DNA of 37,182 nucleotides from an uncultured Lentisphaerota bacterium. Its GTDB lineage: Bacteria > Verrucomicrobiota > Kiritimatiellia > CAIQIC01 > JAGNIJ01. This document shows, in pieces, positions 1 through 10,600 of the stretch. The notes under the pieces were generated by a model that searched no databases, had not been told where the DNA came from, and worked only from the letters and a program-made list of their open reading frames with translations. The stretch lies in NCBI GenBank assembly GCA_937870865.1, contig CALMZY010000312.1, positions 1-37,182 of the forward strand, written 5' to 3'. Within the stretch, counting starts at the first letter, position 1; each line of letters opens with the position of its first letter. The position numbers were made by a program, and so were the translations under genes.

Positions 1-3000
1 CCGTGGACGGAGGACACCGACCTCGACAGCTGGTGGGACAACTGGGACAGCGACCCGCTGAGCCGCGCCGTGTTCTACTGGGGAGCCGCGGAGCTGACGA
101 CGGGAAACGTGTACCGGTACACGGGGCCGAAGTGGTGCCTGTGGGGCTCGAAGGTCGGCGCGGGCGTGTGGTCGAACGGCTGGTTCGTGGCGCCGAACAA
201 TGCGGCGACGAACAACTGCCTGCGGATGGACTTCAACCGGGCCTACCTGACCAACGACCTCTCGATGGACCTTTACCTGTACGATCACGCGGGCGCGGCG
301 CTCTACGCGGACCTGCTGAGCTCGAACGGGGTGTCCATCTCGAACAACGTCCTCGGCAACCTGGTCAAGGGCACCAATCAGACCCGCATCGTGCGCGTGA
401 CGGTGCCGCTGAAGGCGAACCCCGCGGCGCGGACCCTGCAGTTGCGCCGGACGGCGGGCGAGGTCCGCGTGTACGGCACGGTGCTGTTCGTCGACCGCGA
501 CGGCGACCGGCTGGACGATGCGCAGGAGGCGTACATCGGCTCGAGCCCGACCAACAACGCCCTTCCGTTCATGATTCCCGGCCGGGTCGAAGTCGAGAAC
601 TTCAACTCGGGCGGCGAAGGCGTGTCGTTCCACGACACAACGTCCAACAACGAGGGCGGGCAGTACCGCACCACGGAGGGCGTGGATATCGAGGCCTGCT
701 CCGATACGAACGGCGGCTACAACGTGGGCTACACGAAGGCGGGCGAGTGGATGGACTACACGGTCAACGTGCTGACGGCGGGCTGGTACAACGTGATCTT
801 CCGCGTGGCGAACGGCGAAGCGGCCGGCGCGCAGTTCCATCTCGATTACTACGGCAGCAACATCACGGGTCTGGTGACCATGCCGGGCACGGGCGGGTGG
901 CAGGCCTGGCAGGACGTCGTCGTCACGAACGTCTGGCTGTACCGCGGCGCGCAGATCCTGACGCTGGTCATGGACAGCCAGGGCGCGGGCTCGAACGCCG
1001 GCAATTACAATCACATCCGTTTCGCGCTCGCCCGGCCCTACGTGAACAATCCGCCGCGAGTGACGGTCTCGGGCGACACCGCGGTGGTCCTCCCGGCCGC
1101 GGCGCGGTTGAACGCGACGATTGTCGAGGATGGCGAGCCGGACGGCGCGCTCTACGGCGGCTGGCGGCAGGTGCTTGGGCCGGCGAGCGCCGCGTTCACG
1201 AACACGCTGACCTTCAACACGTCGGCCAGCTTCCCCGTGGCCGGAACCTACGTTCTGCGGATGCTGGCGGACGACGGGGAGTTCGCGGGCTGGGGCGACA
1301 TCACGGTCAACGTGACCTCTGCCCAGCCGCCGTCGGTCACCTCGATGTACCTTGACAGCATGGCGGCCGCGTCCACGCCGTCGCGTACGGTGACGCTGAC
1401 CAACTGGTGCAGCGGAAGTCCGACGCAGTACATGGCGAGCGAGGCGTCGAACTTCAGCGGCGCGGCGTGGCAGACGTACTCGACGGGCCCGTCGTTCACG
1501 CTCTCGTCGAACGCGGGGACCAAGACGGTCTACTTCAAGGTGAAGAACGCGCTGCTGGAATCGCAGCCGAAGAGCGACTCGATCGTCTACTCGCCCCCGG
1601 TCCCGCTGACGATGAACGCCGCGCCGATCACCAACAGCATCTCGGTGCTGTACGAGGAGGACTGGTACACGTTCAACGCAAGCGCGACCGGCGCGTACAC
1701 GGTCGTCGCGCAGCGGGGCACGCTGACGGCCGGGTGCTTCGTGGTGATCTACGAGCCCGGCAGCTACCGCAGGGCGATCATCGGCGTGCAGACGCAGGCG
1801 ACGTTCACGGCCAGCGTGACCGGGACGTACTACGTGAGCGTTTCAGTGCTGAACGGGACGGCGACGGGGTCGTACTCGATCCGCGTGATCAAGGGGCAGC
1901 CGCCGTGGGTGACCTCCATGTACATGGACAGCATGGCCGCATCGACGCCGTCGCGCACGGTGACGCTGACGAACTGGTGCGGCGGGGACCCGACGCAGTA
2001 CATGGCGAGCGAGGCGTCGAACTTCAGCGGCGCGGCGTGGCAGACGTACTCGACGGGCCCGTCGTTCACGCTCTCGTCGAACGCGGGAGTGAAGACGGTT
2101 TACTTCAAGGTGAGGAACGACTACTGGGAGTCGCCCGCGAAGAACTGGTCGATCCAGTACTCGCCGCCCATCACGCTGGCGGTGAACGGGGCGCCGATCA
2201 CCAACAGCATCTCGGTGCTGTATGAGGAAGATTGGTACACGTTCAATGCGGGTGTGACGGGGGCGTACGCCGTGATCGCGCCGCAGGGCACGCTGACGGC
2301 CGCGTGTTACGTGGTGATCTACGGCCCGAACAGCTACCGCCAATCCATCATCGGCACGCTGACCCAGGCGGCGTTTACGGCGACGAGCGTCGGGACATAC
2401 TACGTGCGGGTGTCGGTGCTGAACGGGACCGCGACGGGGTCCTACACGGTCCGGCTGGCCGGGCCGTCGCAGCAGGCCGTGACGAACTCGCTCGTGGGCA
2501 GGTGGAGCTTCGAGCAGACGGCGTGGACCGGCGCGGTGAACGAGGTCGTCGACAGCTCCGGGCTCGGCAACCACGGCCGCGCGTACAACGGCGCGGCGCC
2601 GGTGAGCGGCGGAGTCAGCGGCCGGGCGGCGTCGTTCGGCACGACCAATGCCTACGTCGAAATCCCGAACAGCAGCAGCCTCCAGGTCGCGGGGAACATG
2701 ACGCTGTCGTTCTGGATCAAGGCGAACAACATCGGGAACAACCGGCTGAATCCCATCGACAAGAACTACGGCGGCGAGTTCGCGCTGACGATCGAGACGG
2801 ACGGGCGGCTGTCGTACTATCACGGCACGGCGCAGTCCACGAGCAACTACTGGAGCTGGACCGCGCTGCCGGCGAACAAGCTTGTCAACACGCTCTGGCA
2901 GCACGTGACGATCGTGCGCGACGCGGTGTCCAACCGCGTGTCGAGCTACTACAACGGAGCGCTGGTGTCGCAGACGACTTACGCGACCGCGACGAACCTC

Positions 3001-4665
3001 AAGCCCAAGGCGACGACAAGCCCCGTACGGATCGGGCGCGGGTACACGGCCGCGACGCTGAACGGGCGAATCGACGAAGTGCAGATTCACTCGCGCGCGT
3101 TTTCGGCCGCGGAGGTGTCCGCGCTCTACATGACCAACCGGCCCGCCAACCAGCGGCCGTACGCGTATGCCGGCCCGGACCTGGTCGTGAAGTGGCCGGC
3201 CTCGGCCAGCCTCAACGGCAAGGCGGCGGACGATGGCCTGCCGTCGAACCGGCTGAGCACGGCGTGGAGCAAGGTCAGCGGCACGGGCACGGTGACGTTC
3301 GCCAACGCGACGTCGCTCGTGACAACGGCGAGCTTCTCGACGTCCGGCATCTACGTTCTGAACCTTGCGGCGAGTGACACCGTGCTGACCTCGAACGACA
3401 CCGTCCGGGTGGTGGTCAACCAGCCGCCGTCAATCTTCGCCGGCACGAACCGGACGCTCCGGCTTCCGGCATCGCTGGGCCTGACCGGGACCATGTGGGA
3501 TGACGGCGTGCCGTCGAACAAGGTCACGGTGGCGTGGGATCGGGTGAGCGGCCCGGGCCCGGTGATCTTCTCCGTTACGAACAACCTGATCACGCTGGCG
3601 AACTTCTCGAGCAGCGGCGTCCATGTCCTTCGGCTCCGGGCGAGCGACACGCTGATGACGTCCACCAGCACCGTCTCGATCACGGTAAGCGCGGCGACGG
3701 GCACGGTCGCGTTCCAGGAGGGCGGCGGCTACTACGGCCTGACGGCATTCGAGGCGGAACAGTTCGAGACCAACGTTTCAATGGGCGGCTCGAGCTGGGT
3801 GTTCGCCACGTCGCCGACCGGGTTCTCGGGGACCGGCGTGATGACTTCCGCGCCCAACGCCGGCGTCCTGCGGGACACGGGCTACGTGACCAACTGCCCG
3901 CGCCTGGACTTCCGTGTGAACTTCCGCCGGACCGGCACGCACTACGTCTGGGTGCGCGGCCGCGGCCCGAGCGGCAACGATGACTCCTGCCACGTGGGCC
4001 TCGACGGCGCGGCGGTGAGCACGGCCGACAAGGTCACCGGCTTCACGACCAACTGGGGCTGGTCGCGCTCGACCGCGGACGGGCCTTCGGCCACGCTGAA
4101 CATCACGAACCTCGGCCTTCACACGATCAATGTCTGGATGCGCGAGGACGGCTTCGTGATCGATCGGATCGCGCTGGCGACGAACGCGGCGTACACGCCG
4201 ACGGGGCTCGGGCCGCCGGCGAGCGAGCGATCCATCAGCTGGCTCGACAGCGACGGGGACGGGCTCTCCAACTGGGAGGAGACGAGCGTCTACGGCACGA
4301 ACCCGCTGAACCGCGACAGCGACGGCGACGGCCTGCTCGACGGGTACGACCCGCGGCCGACGGTCGTGAACGTCTCGCCCGTCCTGCAGTCGGTCACGAT
4401 GACAAGCACGGGCAATTTCCACACCGCGTCGGCCGTGGCGTTCTCCGCGGCGGCGACGGACGCGGACGGCGACGCGCTCTCGTACCAGTTCATCGTGGAC
4501 AGCACGGTGATCCGGTCGTGGTCGTCGACGGCCACGGCCTCGTGGACGCCGGGGACGAACAGCTGGGGCTACCACGTCGCGAAGGTCGCGGCGCGGGACC
4601 CGCTGAACGCCACGAACCAGATTGCGCGATCGGTCTACATCTACTGCGCTCCGCCCAAACCTTAA
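1..4665 (+). CDS. Large secreted multidomain protein (CBM6-like, tandem repeat module, LamG/concanavalin-like, Ig/PKD-like, TSP type-3 calcium repeats); 5' end outside window
   Basis: Frame 1 is open from base 1 (PWTEDTDLDSWWDNWDSDPLSRAVFYWG...), so the listed start at 70 is probably internal. CBM6-like GRVEVENFNSGGEGVSFHD...NHIRFA; LamG-like LVGRWSFEQ...SFWIKANN; TSP3-like DSDGDGLSNWEETSVYGTNPLNRDSDGDGLLDGYDP. Confidence 0.85.
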   Translation, partial: PWTEDTDLDSWWDNWDSDPLSRAVFYWGAAELTTGNVYRYTGPKWCLWGSKVGAGVWSNGWFVAPNNAATNNCLRMDFNRAYLTNDLSMDLYLYDHAGAALYADLLSSNGVSISNNVLGNLVKGTNQTRIVRVTVPLKANPAARTLQLRRTAGEVRVYGTVLFVDRDGDRLDDAQEAYIGSSPTNNALPFMIPGRVEVENFNSGGEGVSFHDTTSNNEGGQYRTTEGVDIEACSDTNGGYNVGYTKAGEWMDYTVNVLTAGWYNVIFRVANGEAAGAQFHLDYYGSNITGLVTMPGTGGWQAWQDVVVTNVWLYRGAQILTLVMDSQGAGSNAGNYNHIRFALARPYVNNPPRVTVSGDTAVVLPAAARLNATIVEDGEPDGALYGGWRQVLGPASAAFTNTLTFNTSASFPVAGTYVLRMLADDGEFAGWGDITVNVTSAQPPSVTSMYLDSMAAASTPSRTVTLTNWCSGSPTQYMASEASNFSGAAWQTYSTGPSFTLSSNAGTKTVYFKVKNALLESQPKSDSIVYSPPVPLTMNAAPITNSISVLYEEDWYTFNASATGAYTVVAQRGTLTAGCFVVIYEPGSYRRAIIGVQTQATFTASVTGTYYVSVSVLNGTATGSYSIRVIKGQPPWVTSMYMDSMAASTPSRTVTLTNWCGGDPTQYMASEASNFSGAAWQTYSTGPSFTLSSNAGVKTVYFKVRNDYWESPAKNWSIQYSPPITLAVNGAPITNSISVLYEEDWYTFNAGVTGAYAVIAPQGTLTAACYVVIYGPNSYRQSIIGTLTQAAFTATSVGTYYVRVSVLNGTATGSYTVRLAGPSQQAVTNSLVGRWSFEQTAWTGAVNEVVDSSGLGNHGRAYNGAAPVSGGVSGRAASFGTTNAYVEIPNSSSLQVAGNMTLSFWIKANNIGNNRLNPIDKNYGGEFALTIETDGRLSYYHGTAQSTSNYWSWTALPANKLVNTLWQHVTIVRDAVSNRVSSYYNGALVSQTTYATATNLKPKATTSPVRIGRGYTAATLNGRIDEVQIHSRAFSAAEVSALYMTNRPANQRPYAYAGPDLVVKWPASASLNGKAADDGLPSNRLSTAWSKVSGTGTVTFANATSLVTTASFSTSGIYVLNLAASDTVLTSNDTVRVVVNQPPSIFAGTNRTLRLPASLGLTGTMWDDGVPSNKVTVAWDRVSGPGPVIFSVTNNLITLANFSSSGVHVLRLRASDTLMTSTSTVSITVSAATGTVAFQEGGGYYGLTAFEAEQFETNVSMGGSSWVFATSPTGFSGTGVMTSAPNAGVLRDTGYVTNCPRLDFRVNFRRTGTHYVWVRGRGPSGNDDSCHVGLDGAAVSTADKVTGFTTNWGWSRSTADGPSATLNITNLGLHTINVWMREDGFVIDRIALATNAAYTPTGLGPPASERSISWLDSDGDGLSNWEETSVYGTNPLNRDSDGDGLLDGYDPRPTVVNVSPVLQSVTMTSTGNFHTASAVAFSAAATDADGDALSYQFIVDSTVIRSWSSTATASWTPGTNSWGYHVAKVAARDPLNATNQIARSVYIYCAPPKP
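1324..2457 (+). repeat. Tandem in-frame duplication (~570-573 bp unit) within the first CDS
   Basis: Units begin CAGCCGCCGT at 1324 and 1897. A 98-bp block is identical at 1420-1517 and 1990-2087; GCGCCGATCACCAACAGCATCTCGGTGCTGTA recurs at 1621 and 2191. Confidence 0.9.
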
Positions 4666-4680
4666 GGAAAGGACCCGAAC

Positions 4681-7600
4681 ATGAAAATGCCTTACAGAAA
4701 ATGGATCAAGCCGGTTGAAGCGCCGATCACGTGGATCCTGATCCTGGCGTTCTGCGTCTCGCAGGTCACCATCCCCGCCGCCGAGGCGGGCGGGCCGGGC
4801 ACGACAACCGTGTCCGCCGGCTCCGCGCCGGCGCCGGCCGCGACGGTCACCGAGAGCTTCCAGCCGGACCTGTTCACGGGCCGCGCGACCGCGGGCGTGC
4901 CGATCGGGGTGCCGCCGGGCCGCAAGAACCTGCAGCCGCAGCTGGCACTGTCCTATTCTTCGTCGAGCCGGAACGGCTGGCTGGGCGTGGGCTGGGGCCT
5001 GGACATGGGCTTCATCGAGCGCAGCACCAAGTACGGCGTGCCGAAGTACAACGACGCGGACGTCTTCGCGTTCCAGCTCGGCGGCGGCAGTTCGGAGATG
5101 GTCAAGCTGACGAACGGGACCTACCGGGCGGAGGACGAAGGCCTGTTCATGAAGTTCGAGAACCTCGGCACGAACGGCTGGCAGGTGACGGACAAGAGCG
5201 GCACGAAGTACCTGCTCGGCCGCACGTCCGCCTCGCGCGTGGAGAACGGGACGCAGGTGTTCCGGTGGTGCCTGGACAAGGTGATCGACCCGAACGGCAA
5301 CACGATGGACGTCGTGTACGAGAAGAGCAACACGGTGGTCACGACCCTGCAGGAAATCCGCTACACGGGGCATGACCCGAGCGGGCTCGCGCCGGCGAAC
5401 CGGGTTGTCTTCTACAACGAAACGCGGCCGGACGTGTCCAGCAGCTACCGCAGCGGCTTCGAGATGAAGATGAACCGGCGGCTGAGCCGGATCGAGACCT
5501 ACGCGAAGGTGGGCAGCGCGACAAACCTCGCGGCGCGGTACAACCTTTCGTACCGGCAGAGCGCGCGGACGGGCCAGTCGCTGCTGGCGAGCGTGACGCA
5601 GGTCGGCTCGGACGGCACGTCGAGCCTGCCGCCGCGGACGTTCACGTACCAGGAGAGCGATGCGCCGGCGTACTCGGTCAGCCTGAAGCCCGGCACGGGA
5701 AGCAAGGTGGCGTGGAACGTGAGGCACGCGGGCGCGGACATGGGGCACGAGAACTTCGGGTGCGTGGATCCGTATGCGGGCCTGCCGTGGGGTTCGCCCG
5801 TCGTGGTCAGCAACTCGTACAGTTTCGGCGGCGTGCGGGTGAGCGTGGGCTCGGACGGGAGCATCTCCTTCAACGGCGACCAGGACAACTTCGTCCACGC
5901 GTGGACGGCGGTGTACGTCGCCTCGCAGAAGACCATCACGCTGTCGCAGGCCGGCGGGTGGGACGTGTGCTGCATGTACATCCAGTCCGGCGGCTACCCG
6001 GAGCGCGTGAACCCCGGGAGCGTCACGCTGAAGGCGGGGTGGAGCATCATCCACCTCGTGGGGTACCACCAGCACGACGGCTTCTCCGGCGGCATCGGGA
6101 GCTCGCTGGTCTCGCAGGTCGACCTGATGAGCCCGAACATCGTGACCGAGCCGCAGATGGCCGGCGACATGGACGGCAACGGCATCAACGACCTGATCAA
6201 CTTCAAGAACGGCACGTGGAACGTGTCGCTCGCCTCCTCGTCGGGCACGCTCGCGCCGCCGCAGACGTGGCTGAGCAGCTTCGGCGACAACGGCTACGCG
6301 CCGCTCGTCGGCGACTGGAACGCGGACGGCCGCACGGACGTGGCGCTCTACAGCAACGGCGTGTGGCGGTTCGCGCTGTCCACGGGCTCGAACTTCACGG
6401 CGAACGCGATCTCGCAGATGAGCTTCGGCAGCGGCAACCCGTACGCGGGCGACTTCAACGGCGACGGCGTCGTGGACCTCGGCACGTACAACGAGGGGCA
6501 GTGGCGGGTCGCGCTCGGCTCCGGCTCGGGCTTCACCGCGGCGTCGCAGTTCGACCTGACGATGTCCGAGGGCGCATCGGTCCTCGCGCCGCACGACGTG
6601 CGCTGGATCGCGCGCATCGCGAGCTACGACTGCGGCCACGACAACTACGGGTGCGTCGCGCCGTATTCGCCGGGGAACTGCGGCCAGCCGAACTACTCCA
6701 TCGGGACGGTCGGCGGGACGATGAACGTCGGCGGCATCAACGTGGCGGTCGGCTCCAACGGGGACATCTGGATCCCGGCGGGTCAGGACCGGCACACGTG
6801 GGCGACGGTGTGCGTGTACCTCAAGACCGCGAAGACGCTCTACCTTCCGAACTCCGGCAGCTGGGACGTCGCGTGCATGTACAAGGAGCCGGAAGGCGGA
6901 GGCGTCTCGCAGGTGTCGCCCGGCAACGTCTCCTTCGGCGCCGGGTGGTCGCGGATCCACATCACGGGCTACAACCAGAACCAGGGCATCTCGTACGGCC
7001 TCGGCGCGAACCTGCGGGGCCAGGCGGACATCGTCAGCCCGACGATCATCCCGGCCAACGTCTCCTCGGCCCAGCACATCACGGGCGACTTCAACGGCGA
7101 CGGGCTGACCGACGTGGCCGTGATCAAGGACCAGGTGATGTACCCGGCGATCTCCACCGGCGCGGGGCTGATTCGCCTCGGCGCGTGGTCGATCCCGTTC
7201 GGCGACAAGGAGTATACGACGGCGGATTACAACGGCGACGGCCTGACCGACGTGGCGTGGTACGACCGCAGCAATGGGACCGTGAAGGTCGCGTACTGCT
7301 CGGGCAGCGGGCTCGGCTCGGTGGTGACCCTGCCGATGACGTTCACGCTGCGGCTGGCGCACGACCAGGTGCAGGTGGGCGAGTGGAACGGCGACGGCCT
7401 GCCGGACGTGTGCATCATCGACAGCATCAGCGGCGACATCGAGATGGCGTACTCCAGCGGCACGACAGCGGACCTGCTGAAGAAGGTGGACAACGGGCTG
7501 GGCGGCGTGGGCGAGCTGACGTACCTGCCCTCGACCCGCATGGCCAACGACTTCCTGCCGATGGTGATGCCCGTCGTGACGGAGACCCGCGCCAGCAACG

Positions 7601-10600
7601 GCATGGGCGAGACGAACGCGACGAGCTACATCTACTCCAAGGGTCTCTACGACAGCGGGACGAAGGAGTTCCGCGGCTTCGGCCACGTGGAGGTGCGCGA
7701 CTTCGAGCAGACCTCGTGCGTCACGGACTTCCACCAGGACTACGCGAAGAAGGGCCGCGTGTACCGGACCGCGGTGTACGACGTGGCGGGCAACCAATGG
7801 TCCAGGGAGGAGCGCACGTACTCGTCGACCGTGCCGTACGCGGGGCTCAACGCGTACTTCACGCGCCTCGACGAGGTGAACAGCTTCCTCTACGACGGCG
7901 ACCTGACGTACAAGCAGACGCGGACGCGGCACACGTACGACGCGTACGGCAACCTGACCGGTTCCTACGTGGACGGCGACGTCGGCGTCACCGGGGACGA
8001 GAAGGCGACGATCACGACGTACAACGTGAACCCAACGCTGTGGATCCTGAACACGGCGAACACGGTCCGCACGTACGACGCGGGCGGCGCGGTCGTGGCC
8101 CAGCTCCTGACCTACTACGATGGCGCGGCGGATTACAACACGCCGCCCACGAAGGGCAACATCACGCGCGAGGACAAGTGGCTCAACCTGCCGACGTCGC
8201 AGTGGATCGGCTCGCGGGTGACGTACGACGCGTACGGCAACGCGGCCGTCGCGACGGACGCGCTGGGGCGCTCGTCGACGAACACCTACGACGCCACGTT
8301 CACGTACCTCACCGTGGCGAAGAACCCGCTCGGGCACGCCCGGACGATGACGTACGACCCGCGGACCGGCCAGATGACGAGCGTGAGGGACCAGAACAAC
8401 GTGCTCGGCGTGTCCACGTTCGACGCGTTCGGCCGCAAGGTCAGCGAGGGGATCGTCGATCCCGCGAGCGGCCAGACGAACGTGCAGATGGAAACGGAGT
8501 ACCGCGTCGGCGGCGCGCCGAGCCGGGTCAAGACCACGATCTACACGCAGACCGGCAAGGGCGGGCCGATCGTGACCTACGCGTTCCTCGATGGCTGGGG
8601 GCGCAAGGCGCAGGTCCGCGAGCCGGCCGAGGTCGCGGGGACGCAGCGCGTGACCGGCGCGGCGCAGTACGACGGCAAGGGCCGGATGATCAAGCAGTGG
8701 ACCTCGTACAGCGACACGTTCTCGGAGGAGTTCAGGCCGCACACAGCCGTGGCGGGCCTCGCGGCGCCGGAACAGTACACGTACGACCCGCTCAACCGGC
8801 TCACGTCCACGATCAAGTCGGACGGCTCGGTCTACGGCATCGCGTACAACGACTGGGTCACGACGTACACCGACGCGAAGGGCCGCGTGCGGCGGCTGAC
8901 GACCGATGCGATCGGGCAGGTCGTGAAGGCGGAGGAGGTCAACGGCGGCGAGACCTACGTGACGACGTACACGTACGACGCGTACAAGAACCTCGTGCGC
9001 ATTCGTGACCACTTCGGCAACGAGACCGCGGTCACGTTCGACAGCCTCGGCCGGAAGATCGCGACGGACGACCCCGACGCCGGGCACTGGACCTACGAGT
9101 ACAACGCGAAGGGCTATCTCACGAAGCAGACCGACGCGCGCGGCGTGGCCATCGCTTTCTCGTACGACGTGCTCGACCGGCTCGTGCGCAAGGACTACAC
9201 GACGCCGTCCGGCGTGGAGACGATGCCCAGCGCGGTCTACAGCTACGACGGCGCCGGCGTGGCGTTCTCCACCGGGCGGCTCACGCGCGTGACCGACGCG
9301 AGCGGGACGAACACGTACTCCTACAACTACCTGAACCGCCTCGTCAGCCAGACGCGCACGATCGGCGGGACGGCGTACACGCAACAGAACGCGTTCGACC
9401 TGCTCGGGCGGCTCGTGAGCTTCACGTATCCGAACGGCCATATCGCGTCGTACACCTACGACGCGGCGGGCGGCCTGAAGACCGTGAACCTGCAGGCGGG
9501 CGCAACGGCATATCCGATCGTCTCGAACATCACGTACAACGCGGCCGGACAGGTCACGCGGATCGCGTACGGCAACGGCGTGGTTTCGGACTACACCTAC
9601 AACCCGCAGACGCTGAAGATGGATCACAAGCATACGACGGCCGCGGGCGGGACGGTGCTCCAGGATCTCGCGTACACGCGCGACGCGGTCGGCAACATCG
9701 AGACCATCACCGACACGGTGAACACCGGCACGCAGAGCTTCCAGTACGACGCGCTCAACCGGCTCACGCAGGCGATCGGCGCCTCCTATGGGACTCAGAA
9801 CTTCACGTACGACGCCATCGGCAACATGACCTCGAAGGCGGGCGTCACCATGACCTACGGCGCCGGCGCCGCCGGCCCGCACGCCGTGACGGCGACGTCG
9901 TCGGGCCTCGCGCTCTCGTACGACGCGAACGGCAACATGACGGGCCGCGTGTCCGCGGTGAGCGGGCGGCTGGCCATGAAGTACGACGCGGAGAACCGGC
10001 TGTGCGAGGTGCAGTCGTCCAGCACGGCGCCCTCGAACGTCACGCTCCTGTCCGGCATGAACATGGTCGGGTTCCCGATGCTGGGCGCCGCCGCGGCGAC
10101 GACGAATGTCCTGAAGCAGTTCGGGACGGCGTACAACCAGGTCACGCGCCTGCGCCCGCAGGATCAGAAGTTCGAGAGCTGCATCGGCGTGTCCACCGTG
10201 AACCAGTTCAGCGCGGTGACGCCGGGCGACGGGTACTGGGTGTTCTGCACCAACGCGGCGGGCGCGACGATGAACCTGCCGAGCGTCGCGGGGACGCCCG
10301 GCGCTCGCTCGCTGACGAACGGCTGGCACATCCTCTCCGCGCCCGCGCGCGGGATGACCGTGGCGCAGTGGCTCAGCCCGCTGGTGCCGGGGACGGACTA
10401 CGGCACGGTGAAGACCTATGACACCGCGTCGGGGACGATGTCCACGGTGGATCAGGTCGTACCCGGCAAGGCGTACTACGTCCAGATCCTGAGACCGAGC
10501 ACGTGGACACCGCCGCCGGCCGGCCAGGCTGAAACGATCCGCTACGTCTACGACGCGGACGGCGCGCGCGTGAAGAAAACAGCGTCGGCCGGCACCACGC

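Noticed and set aside
1407-3377. Plus-strand ORFs of 272 and 381 aa within the first CDS
   Set aside because: Out-of-frame overlaps with the well-supported CDS; Arg/Gly/Ala-rich, no recognisable motifs.
5712-9008. Plus-strand 1098-aa ORF overlapping the RHS gene
   Set aside because: Alternative frame of the RHS gene with Arg-rich composition; the RHS frame has clear YD and FG-GAP motifs.
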